From NCBI GenBank assembly GCA_001800745.1, contig MGVZ01000028.1, positions 1 through 39,925 on the forward strand: a DNA stretch of 39,925 nt. The letters are read 5' to 3'. The position numbers and the translations under genes were made by a program. This DNA comes from Euryarchaeota archaeon RBG_16_67_27. GTDB taxonomy: Archaea; Thermoplasmatota; Thermoplasmata; RBG-16-68-12. Below, one piece after another: positions 1 through 8,565 of the stretch; within the stretch, counting starts at the first letter, position 1; every line of letters starts with the position of its first letter. Below the pieces are notes generated by a model that searched no databases, was not told where the DNA came from, and was given only the letters and a program-made list of their open reading frames with translations.

Positions 1-76
1 AGGACAACGGGAATTCGTAGGCGTACGCTACGTGCACCGGCGAGGTTGACCCCTCCCCGCGTCGTCCGGCGAGCGG

Positions 77-1396
77 ATGGATTCTCTCGCCCTGATCGGC
101 GCGGTCCTCGGGATGACCTTCCTCGGGGTTGGCGCGGGGGCCCTGACCGGCCTCGCCCCCGGGATCCACGTGAACAACGTCGCGGCCCTCGTCCTCGCGA
201 CGCGCGCCGCGTGGGACTCCCTCATCGCGCTCCTCGCCGCCGGACCGAGCCCGGAGGAGACCTCGCTCCTCCTCTCCGTGTTCCTCGTCGCCGCGACCGT
301 CGCCCACGCGGTCCTCGACTTCGTCCCGTCCGTCTTCCTCGGCGCGCCCTCGGAGGAGGTCGGGACGCTCCTGCCCGGCCACCGGATGCTCCTGTCCGGG
401 GACGGAGCGACGGCGGTCGCCCTCGCCGCGCGCGGGGCGCTCGGCGGCCTCCTCGTCGGGATTGCGCTCCTCGTCCCTCTGCGCCTCGGGCTCGGGGACC
501 CCGTCGGCCTGTTCGAGGCGTTTCGTCCGTGGACGGCCGCGTTCCTCGTAGGCCTCCTCCTCGCCCTCGTTGGCATGGAGGCCGCGTCGGCGCCCCGGCG
601 CCTTCATTGCGCCGGGCGCGCGGCCCTCGTCCAGGGGCTTGCGGGGCTCCTGGGCGTCGGCGTGCTGCGCGGGCCGTCCGGACTCGAAGCGAACGTGGCG
701 CTCCTCCCGCTCTTCTCCGGGCTCTTCGGCATCCCCGGGCTCCTCCACGGGCTGCGCGTGCCGCCGGGAGGGGTCCCCCCGCAGCGGTCCGTGTCCCCCG
801 GCCGGTTGTCCCGCGGGGACCGGGCCGCCGTCGTGCGGGGCGCGCTCGCGGGCGCGGCGGTGTCGTGGCTCCCCGGGCTGAGCGGGGGCGCCGCGGCCTC
901 CCTCGCGTCCCTCGGGTCCCGGCGTCCGGAGGCGCGCCGGTTCATGGTCCTCCTCGGGGCCACATCGACCGCGACCGCGACGCTGAGCATCGCGGTCCTG
1001 TTCGTGATCGGGCGGGCACGGAGCGGGACCGCGGCGGCGGTCCGGGACCTCCTGGGCCCCGCGGCCGCGTGGGACTCCCCGTCGGCCGTCCCCGACGCCC
1101 TGCTCGTCCTCGTGGCGTCGTCCGTCCTCGCGTGTGGGGCCGCGTGCGTCGTCGCGACGCGACTCGCGCAATCGCTCGCGACGCGGTGGACCTCCGCCCG
1201 CGCGCGGCCGATCTCCGCCGTCGCCCTCGTCGCGCTCGTCGGGCTCATCGCGGCCGTCGCGGGGCTTCCGGGCCTGCTCGTCGCGGCGCTCGCCGCGCTC
1301 GTCGGGTCCGTGCCCCTCGCCCTGGGCGTGCGGCGGGTCCACCTGATGGCCTCCCTCCTCCTGCCCGTGCTCCTGGGAGCCGCCGCCGGCGGATGA
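77..1396 (+). CDS. TctA-like / tripartite tricarboxylate transporter permease-family membrane protein (archaeal COG1784-like)
   Basis: 439 aa, strongly hydrophobic with many TM segments; N-terminal GVGAGALTGLAPGIHVNN motif typical of the archaeal TctA-like family. Confidence 0.75.
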   Translation: MDSLALIGAVLGMTFLGVGAGALTGLAPGIHVNNVAALVLATRAAWDSLIALLAAGPSPEETSLLLSVFLVAATVAHAVLDFVPSVFLGAPSEEVGTLLPGHRMLLSGDGATAVALAARGALGGLLVGIALLVPLRLGLGDPVGLFEAFRPWTAAFLVGLLLALVGMEAASAPRRLHCAGRAALVQGLAGLLGVGVLRGPSGLEANVALLPLFSGLFGIPGLLHGLRVPPGGVPPQRSVSPGRLSRGDRAAVVRGALAGAAVSWLPGLSGGAAASLASLGSRRPEARRFMVLLGATSTATATLSIAVLFVIGRARSGTAAAVRDLLGPAAAWDSPSAVPDALLVLVASSVLACGAACVVATRLAQSLATRWTSARARPISAVALVALVGLIAAVAGLPGLLVAALAALVGSVPLALGVRRVHLMASLLLPVLLGAAAGG

Positions 1397-1428
1397 GCCG
1401 GAGGAAAAGATAATGTGGCGCGGGCCGC

Positions 1429-2280
1429 ATGCGCGCCAAGGTCCGCGGTGGACGGATGCCGGCCGCGAAGGGCAAGGACCCCACGGTCCTCGAGAAGCTG
1501 TCGTACGTGATCTCGAGCCGGCAGCGGGAGAAGGTCCTTGCGGCTCTCGTAGCCGGGCCGAAGACCCCCGCGCAGATCGCCCGGGAGGCGGACCTCCGGC
1601 TCCCTCACGTGAGCCGGGCGACTGGGCAGCTCGTCCGGGCGGGGCTCGCTGCGGCCCAGACCCCGCAGCGGCGGGGCCGGCTCTACGCCGCCTCGGAGCT
1701 CGGGAACCGGGTGTTCCATGAGCTCGCGGAGGCCCGCGGCGACCGGGTCGTCGCGCCCCTGCTCCGCGGCACTCACTTCCAGGTGTACCACCGGTGGGTC
1801 ACGAAGAACCACGGCCGGGACCGGGCGAACGCGTTGTTCGAGGACGCCGGGATCGACCCCCTGCACGTGGACCCAAACGGCTGGTACCCCTTGCGCTCCG
1901 CCCTCGTGATCCTCGACGAGATCGAGGCTCGCTTTGGGGACGGCACGTACGAGACGATCCGGCGGATGTTCCGCGAAGGGGTCACGGGCTTCGTGTCCGT
2001 CCGGCGCCTCCTGTCCTTCGTCCTTCCTCTCCCGATCCTCATCGAGCTAGGCCCCGCGATGTACTCGCGCGAGTTCAATCACGGCCGGATGGAAGTCGAG
2101 GTCGAGGAGCGGCGCGCGCTCCTGAAGAACTACGACTGGATGAGCTCCCCCGCGCGGTGCGCGGCGTGGCAGGGCACGTACGAGGGCGTCCTCGCGTCGA
2201 AGGGCATCCGCGGAACCGTGCGGAAGGTCGCATGCATGCGCGAGGGGAGCGCGTACTGCGGCTACGTCATCGAGTGGTAA
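1429..2280 (+). CDS. Winged-helix regulator with C-terminal V4R/DUF2378-like sensor domain
   Basis: N-terminal wHTH (SSRQREKVLAALVAGPKTPAQIAREADLRLPHVSRATGQLVRAGL) followed by about 150 aa resembling DUF2378/V4R-type domains (GWYPLRSALVILDEIEARFGDGTYETIRRMFREG...). Confidence 0.6.
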   Translation: MRAKVRGGRMPAAKGKDPTVLEKLSYVISSRQREKVLAALVAGPKTPAQIAREADLRLPHVSRATGQLVRAGLAAAQTPQRRGRLYAASELGNRVFHELAEARGDRVVAPLLRGTHFQVYHRWVTKNHGRDRANALFEDAGIDPLHVDPNGWYPLRSALVILDEIEARFGDGTYETIRRMFREGVTGFVSVRRLLSFVLPLPILIELGPAMYSREFNHGRMEVEVEERRALLKNYDWMSSPARCAAWQGTYEGVLASKGIRGTVRKVACMREGSAYCGYVIEW

Positions 2281-2473
2281 TGCGCGCCCCCCTCCCGGCA
2301 GCCTGTCAAACGCGCAACTCAAGGTACGTAGATGGTAATATCGGATTATGCCAGCGCGCGGCGCATCCCATCCCGCTGCAGGAATCCTCGGGGACTCGTG
2401 GCCCGTTCTGGAGGGATGCCTGCTCCCGTGCCCGTCCTCACGTGGCCTGAGGCGTGGGGTCGGGTGCCTCTTT

Positions 2474-3022
2474 TCACTCCGTGTCGTTCTCCCGCGTCCC
2501 GTACGGGGTCGAGTACTTGTACGTCTCCTGGATCCGCTCGATCCCGTCGATCTCCCGGACGTAGCCCGCGACCGCGGGCGGGACGAGGGACGTCCAGTCC
2601 CCGCCCTTGAGCATCCTCCGGCGGACCTCCGTGCCCGAGAGGGCCTCGCGGTCGACGAGGGGCGGGGAGAGGACCTTCACGCCGTGCTCCCGGAACAGCC
2701 GGACGACGAGGTCCGAGTTCGTGTACACGACGTCGAAGTGGGGGACGAGGGACCGGATGTGGCTCACCCATACGCTGTGGACGTGTGTGTCGGGGATCGG
2801 GACGATGTGGTACTCGTGGATGCCTGCCTCGTCGAGGCAGCGCTTGATCATCTCGTACCGTTCGCCCGCGGTGAATGGGTTCTCCCCCGTGTGGCTGTAC
2901 TGGGCGGACCCGATCCCGAGGATGACTTCGTCGTTCGTCTCGAGGATCCGCCGGATCATCGCGAGATGGCCGTTGTGGAACGGCTGAAACCTCCCGATGA
3001 AGAGGGCGCGGGAGCCGGTCAC
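2474..3022 (-). CDS. nadM: Nicotinamide-nucleotide adenylyltransferase (archaeal NadM)
   Basis: GRFQPFHNGHLAMIRRIL and SGTEVRRRML nucleotidyltransferase motifs; GTG start at 3022 gives 182 aa, shorter than the track ORF. Confidence 0.92.
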   Translation of the reverse strand: MTGSRALFIGRFQPFHNGHLAMIRRILETNDEVILGIGSAQYSHTGENPFTAGERYEMIKRCLDEAGIHEYHIVPIPDTHVHSVWVSHIRSLVPHFDVVYTNSDLVVRLFREHGVKVLSPPLVDREALSGTEVRRRMLKGGDWTSLVPPAVAGYVREIDGIERIQETYKYSTPYGTRENDTE

Positions 3023-3147
3023 TCGATCTCCTCCTCCATGAAGTGGTCGATGTACTCGCACTCCATCGTAAGGAATTTCCGGCAGCTCTCGCACCGGCCG
3101 TCGTCCCGGTCCGGCCTCAGCTCGGGGTTGAACTCGTAGCAGGGCAT
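3019..3147 (-). CDS. Small four-cysteine (putative zinc-ribbon) protein, 42 aa
   Basis: Not in the ORF track. Reverse-strand translation MPCYEFNPELRPDRDDGRCESCRKFLTMECEYIDHFMEEEIE*; its TGA overlaps the GTG of nadM as GTGA; lies between lonB and nadM on the same strand. Confidence 0.7.
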   Translation of the reverse strand: MPCYEFNPELRPDRDDGRCESCRKFLTMECEYIDHFMEEEIE

Positions 3148-3202
3148 CGGCTCCGAGAGCTCGGAGGGGTCCGGGCCGAACGCGATCGCGGTCCCTCCCG
3201 CG

Positions 3203-5200
3203 TCACTGCGGCACCGCGGACCCCGGCTTCTCCGAGGTGACCTTCGGGACGAGGGCCGCGAGCTTGCTGATCAGCCCCGATTTCTTCGGGCCCACGAGGA
3301 CGTGATCGAGGACCTCGCTCAGCGTGTCCACGGGGACGATCTCGATGCGCCCGCGGTACTTGTCCTCCAGGAGCACGTCCCGGAGGTTCGGGCGCGGGAT
3401 GATCACCTTCCGGATCCCCATCTCCGCCGCGGCCTCGATCTTCGCCGTGATGCCGCCGACGGGGAGGACCTGCCCCCGGACGCTCAGGCTGCCCGTCATC
3501 GCGACGCTCTGGTCCACGGGGACCTCCTCGAGCGCGCTGATCACCGCCGTGGCGACGGAGATCGACGCGCTGTCCCCCTCCGTGCCCTCCCGGGATCCGA
3601 CGAACTGGACGTGGATGTCGTGGTTGGAGACGTCCTCGCCCGTGTACTTCTTGATCAGGGCGGCGACGTTCTCCACCGCTTCCTTCGCGATCTCCCCGAG
3701 CCGACCCGTCGCGATGATCCTGCCGCCCTGTTTCGTCTGGGCGGGCGTGACCTCCGCGGCGATCGGCAGGATGATCCCGGAGAACTCGGCCATCGAGTTG
3801 TCCCCGACGAGCACCGCGAGCCCGTTGACCATGCCGACGATCGTGCCCGTCGTCTCGTACATCTGGTACTCCTTGCCGCGCTCGATCATGCGGTCTGCGA
3901 CCTGCTGCTCGAGGGACCGCGCGATCCGCTTCCCGGCGAGGACGTGCTTCGCGAGGACGAGGGGCGCACCCTCTTCCTGGGCGATGTCCCCCGCGACCCG
4001 GATCAGGCCTCCGAGCTCGCGGAGACGGAGGGTCAGCTGGCCTCGCCGGCCCGACCGGCGCTGGGCCTCCCGCAGGATCTCGACGACCGCGCTCCGGTCG
4101 AAGTGGGGGATCTTCTTGTCCTTCGAGACCTCCTGCGCGACGAACCGGACGAGCTTCATCCGGTTGTCGTCCGTGTCGAACATCGTGCTCTTCATGTAGA
4201 TCTCGTAGCCGTACCCGCGGATCCGCGAGCGCAGGGCGGGGTGCATGCCCTGGACGGCGTCGAGGTTCCCCGCGGCGACGAGGACGAAGTCGCACGGGAC
4301 GGCCTCCGTCTTGACCATCGCGCCGCTCGACCGCTCGCTCTGCCCGACGATGGAGAACTTCTTCTCCTGCATCGCCGTCAGGAGGGACTGCTGGCTCTCC
4401 ATCCGGAGAACGTTGATCTCGTCGACGAACAGGACGCCCTTGTGCGCCTTGTGGATCGCGCCCGGCTCCACCCGCTCGTGTGCGGGGGTCTCGAGTCCGC
4501 CGCTCTGGAACGGGTCGTGCTTCACGTCGCCGAGGAGGGCGCCTGCGTGGCTCCCCGTCGCGTCGATGAACGGGGGCATCTCGTCCACGGTGTGGGTGAC
4601 CAGGAGCTTGGGGACCATGAGGTTCTCCTGGCGGTGCCCCGTGTACCGCGTCGCGATGTAGATGATCGCGGCGACGAGGATCCCGAAGAGGATCGTCGTG
4701 GGCTCGAACATCTTCGTGTTCGGGTCCCCGGACCAGTTGTACGACAGGATCACGGAGAGACCGATGATGAAGAAGATGATCGTCATCATCATGGAGGCCT
4801 TCTGCTCCCGGCGCTGCATCGCCTCCGCCTTCTGCGCGTTCACGATCTCGCGCCCCTTCGCCGCGGGCACGACGCGGATCTTGGGCTCGTTCGGGTCCTC
4901 CGGGTTGTGGTAGACGACGATGTCCTGGAGCTCGTCGCGGGGCAGGAGCTCGGTCATCGACCGGGCGAGCATGGACTTCCCCGTGCCCGGGTCGCCGATC
5001 AGCATGACGTGCCGCTTCTGCTCCGAGGCCTTCCGGATGACCTCGACCGCGTGCTCTTGGCCGATGACATGGTCGACGAGCCGCTCGGGGATCTTGACCT
5101 CCGCCGTGCTCCGGAAGTCGAGCTTCTCGATCCACGAGTCCACGGGCGAGTGCTCTTCAGAATCCTTCGCGCTTCCCGCCATCTCCCTAACCGGTCCCAC
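3203..5200 (-). CDS. lonB: Archaeal Lon protease LonB (membrane-anchored)
   Basis: Walker A GDPGTGKS, two TM segments inserted in the AAA domain (MMMTIIFFIIGLSVIL; TTILFGILVAAIIYIA), Lon catalytic GDSASISVATAVISAL and GGITAKIEAA Ser/Lys region; start may be Met at 5182. Confidence 0.95.
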   Translation of the reverse strand: MGPVREMAGSAKDSEEHSPVDSWIEKLDFRSTAEVKIPERLVDHVIGQEHAVEVIRKASEQKRHVMLIGDPGTGKSMLARSMTELLPRDELQDIVVYHNPEDPNEPKIRVVPAAKGREIVNAQKAEAMQRREQKASMMMTIIFFIIGLSVILSYNWSGDPNTKMFEPTTILFGILVAAIIYIATRYTGHRQENLMVPKLLVTHTVDEMPPFIDATGSHAGALLGDVKHDPFQSGGLETPAHERVEPGAIHKAHKGVLFVDEINVLRMESQQSLLTAMQEKKFSIVGQSERSSGAMVKTEAVPCDFVLVAAGNLDAVQGMHPALRSRIRGYGYEIYMKSTMFDTDDNRMKLVRFVAQEVSKDKKIPHFDRSAVVEILREAQRRSGRRGQLTLRLRELGGLIRVAGDIAQEEGAPLVLAKHVLAGKRIARSLEQQVADRMIERGKEYQMYETTGTIVGMVNGLAVLVGDNSMAEFSGIILPIAAEVTPAQTKQGGRIIATGRLGEIAKEAVENVAALIKKYTGEDVSNHDIHVQFVGSREGTEGDSASISVATAVISALEEVPVDQSVAMTGSLSVRGQVLPVGGITAKIEAAAEMGIRKVIIPRPNLRDVLLEDKYRGRIEIVPVDTLSEVLDHVLVGPKKSGLISKLAALVPKVTSEKPGSAVPQ

Positions 5201-5308
5201 CAGAAGGGTTCGACTCGGTCGAATAGACAGCGGACCTACTTAATAACTTTGACCCCCTGATTAAAAATGAAATGGGTCGGAGTCGTTACTCGATCCGGGA
5301 GTCCGCGC

Positions 5309-5842
5309 TCAGGCGGCGCGGGACGCGATCAGCTCCGCGAGCTTCGCGAACGCATCCTCGACGTTCTCGCCGGTCTTCGCGGAGGTCAGGAGGAACGTCG
5401 CGCCGTGGGAGTCCGCGAGGGACTTCACGTCCCCGTCGGACACGACGCGCTCGTCCTTGAGGTCGACCTTGTTCGCGAGGAGCTCGACCGGGATGTTCCC
5501 CGTGACCTTCACGACGGCCGCGATCCACTCCTCGAGGTCCGTGAGGGTCTCCTTCCGCGTGACGTCGCACACGGCGAGGACGCCCTGGGCCCCGTGGAAG
5601 TACGCCTCCTTGAGGAGCTCCCGGAAGCCCTTCTCGCCCATGATGTCCCAGATCGTCATGTCCACGTCGACGGCCGCGCCGTTGCCCTGGATCACGATCT
5701 CCTTCTTCGAGACCTTCGCCCCGAGGGTCGAGATGTAGCGGTCCTCGAACTGGTCGTGGACGAACCGCCGGATCAGGCACGTCTTCCCGACCGCGCCTTC
5801 CCCGACGAGGCAGATCTTGACCTTCATCTTCTGGCGATCCAT
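5309..5842 (-). CDS. Ras-like small GTPase (paralog 1)
   Basis: G1 GEGAVGKT, G3 WDIMGEKG, G4 NKVD, G5 TSAK. Confidence 0.92.
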   Translation of the reverse strand: MDRQKMKVKICLVGEGAVGKTCLIRRFVHDQFEDRYISTLGAKVSKKEIVIQGNGAAVDVDMTIWDIMGEKGFRELLKEAYFHGAQGVLAVCDVTRKETLTDLEEWIAAVVKVTGNIPVELLANKVDLKDERVVSDGDVKSLADSHGATFLLTSAKTGENVEDAFAKLAELIASRAA

Positions 5843-5945
5843 CCCGCACCTCAGTCCGATTCTTTCCGACGCAGGAAGGTCAGATTATAAAGGAGTTCCT
5901 TCGCGGTTATCTCCATGGATAACACGCGTCCTCCGGGAGGGTCGT

Positions 5946-6506
5946 TCACGCGTCGGGCCGGGAGGCGATCGCGCTCGCGATTGCGAGGAACGCCTCGTCC
6001 ACGCCTCGTCCCGTCCGCGCCGACGTCAGGTAGTGAGGGGCCTGGTGCATCGCGCCGAGCCGCGCGAGCTCCTCCTCGGTCACGACGATGCGCTCCGCGA
6101 GGTCGCTCTTGTTCCCGAGGAAGACGATTGGCACGCTCCCGATCTGCTTGCGGACCATCGTGACCCAGCTGTTCAGGTCGTAGAACGTATCCTTCCGGGT
6201 GACGTCGCACACGGCGAGGACGGCCTGCGCGCCCTCGAAGTACGCGTCGCGGAGGAGGGAGCGGAAGCCCTTCTCGCCCATGATGTCCCAGACCATCATG
6301 TCGAGGGTCGCGGGCGCGCCCTTCCACACGACGTCCGTCGTCTTCTTCGTGACCTTCGTGCCCACGGTCGCGACGTAGCGGTCGTCGAAGTTGTCCGTCA
6401 CGAACCGCTTGATCAGGGAGGTCTTCCCGACGGCGACGTCGCCGACGAGGCAGATCTTCGCCTTGACGTGCTTCGGCGTCGCCTCGACGGCGGTCATCAT
6501 CGCCAC
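5946..6506 (-). CDS. Ras-like small GTPase (paralog 2)
   Basis: G1 GDVAVGKT, G3 WDIMGEKG, G4 NKSD, G5 TSAR. Confidence 0.92.
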   Translation of the reverse strand: MAMMTAVEATPKHVKAKICLVGDVAVGKTSLIKRFVTDNFDDRYVATVGTKVTKKTTDVVWKGAPATLDMMVWDIMGEKGFRSLLRDAYFEGAQAVLAVCDVTRKDTFYDLNSWVTMVRKQIGSVPIVFLGNKSDLAERIVVTEEELARLGAMHQAPHYLTSARTGRGVDEAFLAIASAIASRPDA

Positions 6507-6564
6507 CCGAGGGACCGTTTACTGTAATAAGCCGTGACCCCGCGAGTATCGGCGATGATAATTC

Positions 6565-7128
6565 TCACTCTTCCGGCACGACCTTCCTCGCGTAGCGCTC
6601 CTTCACGATCCGTTCCCCGAGGGACTGGAACGCGAGCTCGACGTTCACGCCGGACTTCGCGGAGGTGAAGTGGAACGAGCTGTCGTACGCGCGGGCGGCC
6701 TGGATCAGCTCCTCCTCGCCGAGCTCCGGTTTCTCGAGGTCGACCTTGTTCGCGAGGAACTCGATCGGGATCCGGCCTGTGACGGAGTACACGCCCTCGA
6801 TCCAATCGTCGAGGTCGTCGAGCGTGCGCTTCCGTGTGACGTCGCAGACGGCGAGGATCCCCTTCGCGCCGTAGAAGTACGCCTCCTTGAGGAGCTCGCG
6901 GAAGCCCTTCTGCCCCATGATGTCCCAGATCGTCATGTCGATCCGGAGCTCCCCGGTCCCGTCCGTGGCCTGGGTCAGGATCTCTTTCTTCGACACCTTC
7001 GTTCCGAGGGTCTGGATGTATTTGTCGTCGAAGTCATCCAGGACGAACCGGCGGATGAGGGACGTCTTGCCGACCGCGGCCTCGCCCACCAGGCAGACCT
7101 TCATCTTCATCCGCTTGAATTCCACCAT
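6565..7128 (-). CDS. Ras-like small GTPase (paralog 3)
   Basis: G1 GEAAVGKT, G3 WDIMGQKG, G4 NKVD, G5 TSAK. Confidence 0.92.
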   Translation of the reverse strand: MVEFKRMKMKVCLVGEAAVGKTSLIRRFVLDDFDDKYIQTLGTKVSKKEILTQATDGTGELRIDMTIWDIMGQKGFRELLKEAYFYGAKGILAVCDVTRKRTLDDLDDWIEGVYSVTGRIPIEFLANKVDLEKPELGEEELIQAARAYDSSFHFTSAKSGVNVELAFQSLGERIVKERYARKVVPEE

Positions 7129-7370
7129 GGGTTCTCAGCCAACGCGGGTCATAGCCGGCGATTTTCCCTTAAACGTTGTGGGAATGTTATCAGGCACGAT
7201 ACTCCGTGCCTCGCCGGGGCGCGGAGCGCCGCTCCGTCGGCGCACACGCACGCTCGCGGGCGCCGTGATCCCCCGGAGGGAATTCCCCGTGGCCGCCGTG
7301 CCGCGAGCCGCCGGACCGCCGCCGCGGGATGCGCTGCGCCCCGCGCGCGGGGCGCGAGCGCGCGCGCTCC

Positions 7371-7384
7371 AAACCGTTAAATAC
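7371..7384 (+). promoter_or_regulatory. Probable BRE/TATA promoter of the ribosomal protein operon
   Basis: AAACCGTTAAATAC, an AT-rich island in very GC-rich sequence about 180 bp upstream of rpl3. Confidence 0.55.
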
Positions 7385-7513
7385 GCCCTTCTCATAGGCT
7401 CGCCGGTCGCGCCGACCAGACGCGCTCGGGCAATCCTTCGTGGACCCCGGGAATGCGGCCCTGACCCTTCTGGGCCCGCAGGCCGCGTCACGGTGGTGCG
7501 AACGAGCCCACTC

Positions 7514-7535
7514 CTCTCCACGTGATCGTGGAGAG
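7514..7535 (+). promoter_or_regulatory. Perfect 9-bp hairpin in the rpl3 leader
   Basis: CTCTCCACG-TGAT-CGTGGAGAG. Confidence 0.65.
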
Positions 7536-7561
7536 ATGCCCCTCCCAGGAGGAGCCGCGCT

Positions 7562-8563
7562 ATGCCGAAGGAGCACCGACCCCGCCACGGTTCGATGGGC
7601 TTCTCGCCCAGGAAGCGCAGCGAGAGCCCGGTCCCGCACTTCTCGAGCTGGCCCGAGCACGACGGCACGCCGAAGGTCCAGGGCTTCGCCGGGTACAAGG
7701 CGGGCATGACCCACGCGATGATCGTCGACTACCGGCCGACGTCCACGACGTCGGGCCAGGAGGTCCAGGTCCCCGTGACCGTCGTCGAGGTCCCCCCGAT
7801 GAAGGTCGCGGGCGTCCGGGTCTACCGGCAAACCCACGAGGGACTCAAGGCGGTCGCGGAGGTGTGGGCCGCGAAGCTCGACAGCGCGCTCCGCCGTGTC
7901 TTCCCGATCCCGAAGGACTACGAGCCCGATGCCGCGTGGAAGGAGGTCGACGCGGTCACGATCGACGAGGTCCGTCTCATCACGTACACACAGCCCGCCC
8001 TCGTGACCGGCGTGCCGAAGACGAAGCCGGAGCTCATGGAGAACCGGGTCGGCGGCGGCACGATCGAGGACCGCCTCGCGTACGCGAGGGCGCTCATCGG
8101 GAGGGACATCGCGGTCACGGACTTCTGCAAGGAAGGGTCCATGGTCGACGTCGCGGCGATCACGAAGGGGAAGGGCTGGCAGGGCCACCACACCCGGTGG
8201 GGCACGAAGCTCCTGAGCCACAAGAACTCGAAGCACCGCCGGAACATCGGCACCCTCGGGAACTTCCAGCCCGGCTACGTGCGCCCGACGGTCCCGCAGG
8301 GCGGCCAGACGGGGTACCACCAGCGCACGGAGTACAACAAGCGGGTCCTCAAGGTCGGCGCGAACGGCGAGGAGGTCACCACGGACGGAGGCTTCCTTCA
8401 CTACGGCCAGGTCCGGAACCCGTACATCCTTCTCCACGGCTCGATCCCCGGCCCCGCGAAGCGGCTGATCCGCCTCCGGGACTCGACCCGCGGTGGCTAC
8501 GTGAAGCTCGAGAAGCCGCCGGAGATCACGTATATCTCCCGCGAATCGAAGCAGGGGGCCTGA
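7562..8563 (+). CDS. rpl3: 50S ribosomal protein uL3
   Basis: L3 family sequence (MPKEHRPRHGSMGFSPRKR...; GKGWQGHHTRWG; first gene of the operon). Confidence 0.97.
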   Translation: MPKEHRPRHGSMGFSPRKRSESPVPHFSSWPEHDGTPKVQGFAGYKAGMTHAMIVDYRPTSTTSGQEVQVPVTVVEVPPMKVAGVRVYRQTHEGLKAVAEVWAAKLDSALRRVFPIPKDYEPDAAWKEVDAVTIDEVRLITYTQPALVTGVPKTKPELMENRVGGGTIEDRLAYARALIGRDIAVTDFCKEGSMVDVAAITKGKGWQGHHTRWGTKLLSHKNSKHRRNIGTLGNFQPGYVRPTVPQGGQTGYHQRTEYNKRVLKVGANGEEVTTDGGFLHYGQVRNPYILLHGSIPGPAKRLIRLRDSTRGGYVKLEKPPEITYISRESKQGA

Positions 8564-8565
8564 GC

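Noticed and set aside
3203-5200. TM helices within the LonB AAA domain as a novelty
   Set aside because: This is the standard architecture of archaeal membrane-bound LonB.
3302-5260. 652-aa plus-strand ORF opposite lonB, and a 672-aa second minus-frame ORF at 3117..5135
   Set aside because: Both are GC-driven alternative frames of LonB with repetitive biased composition.
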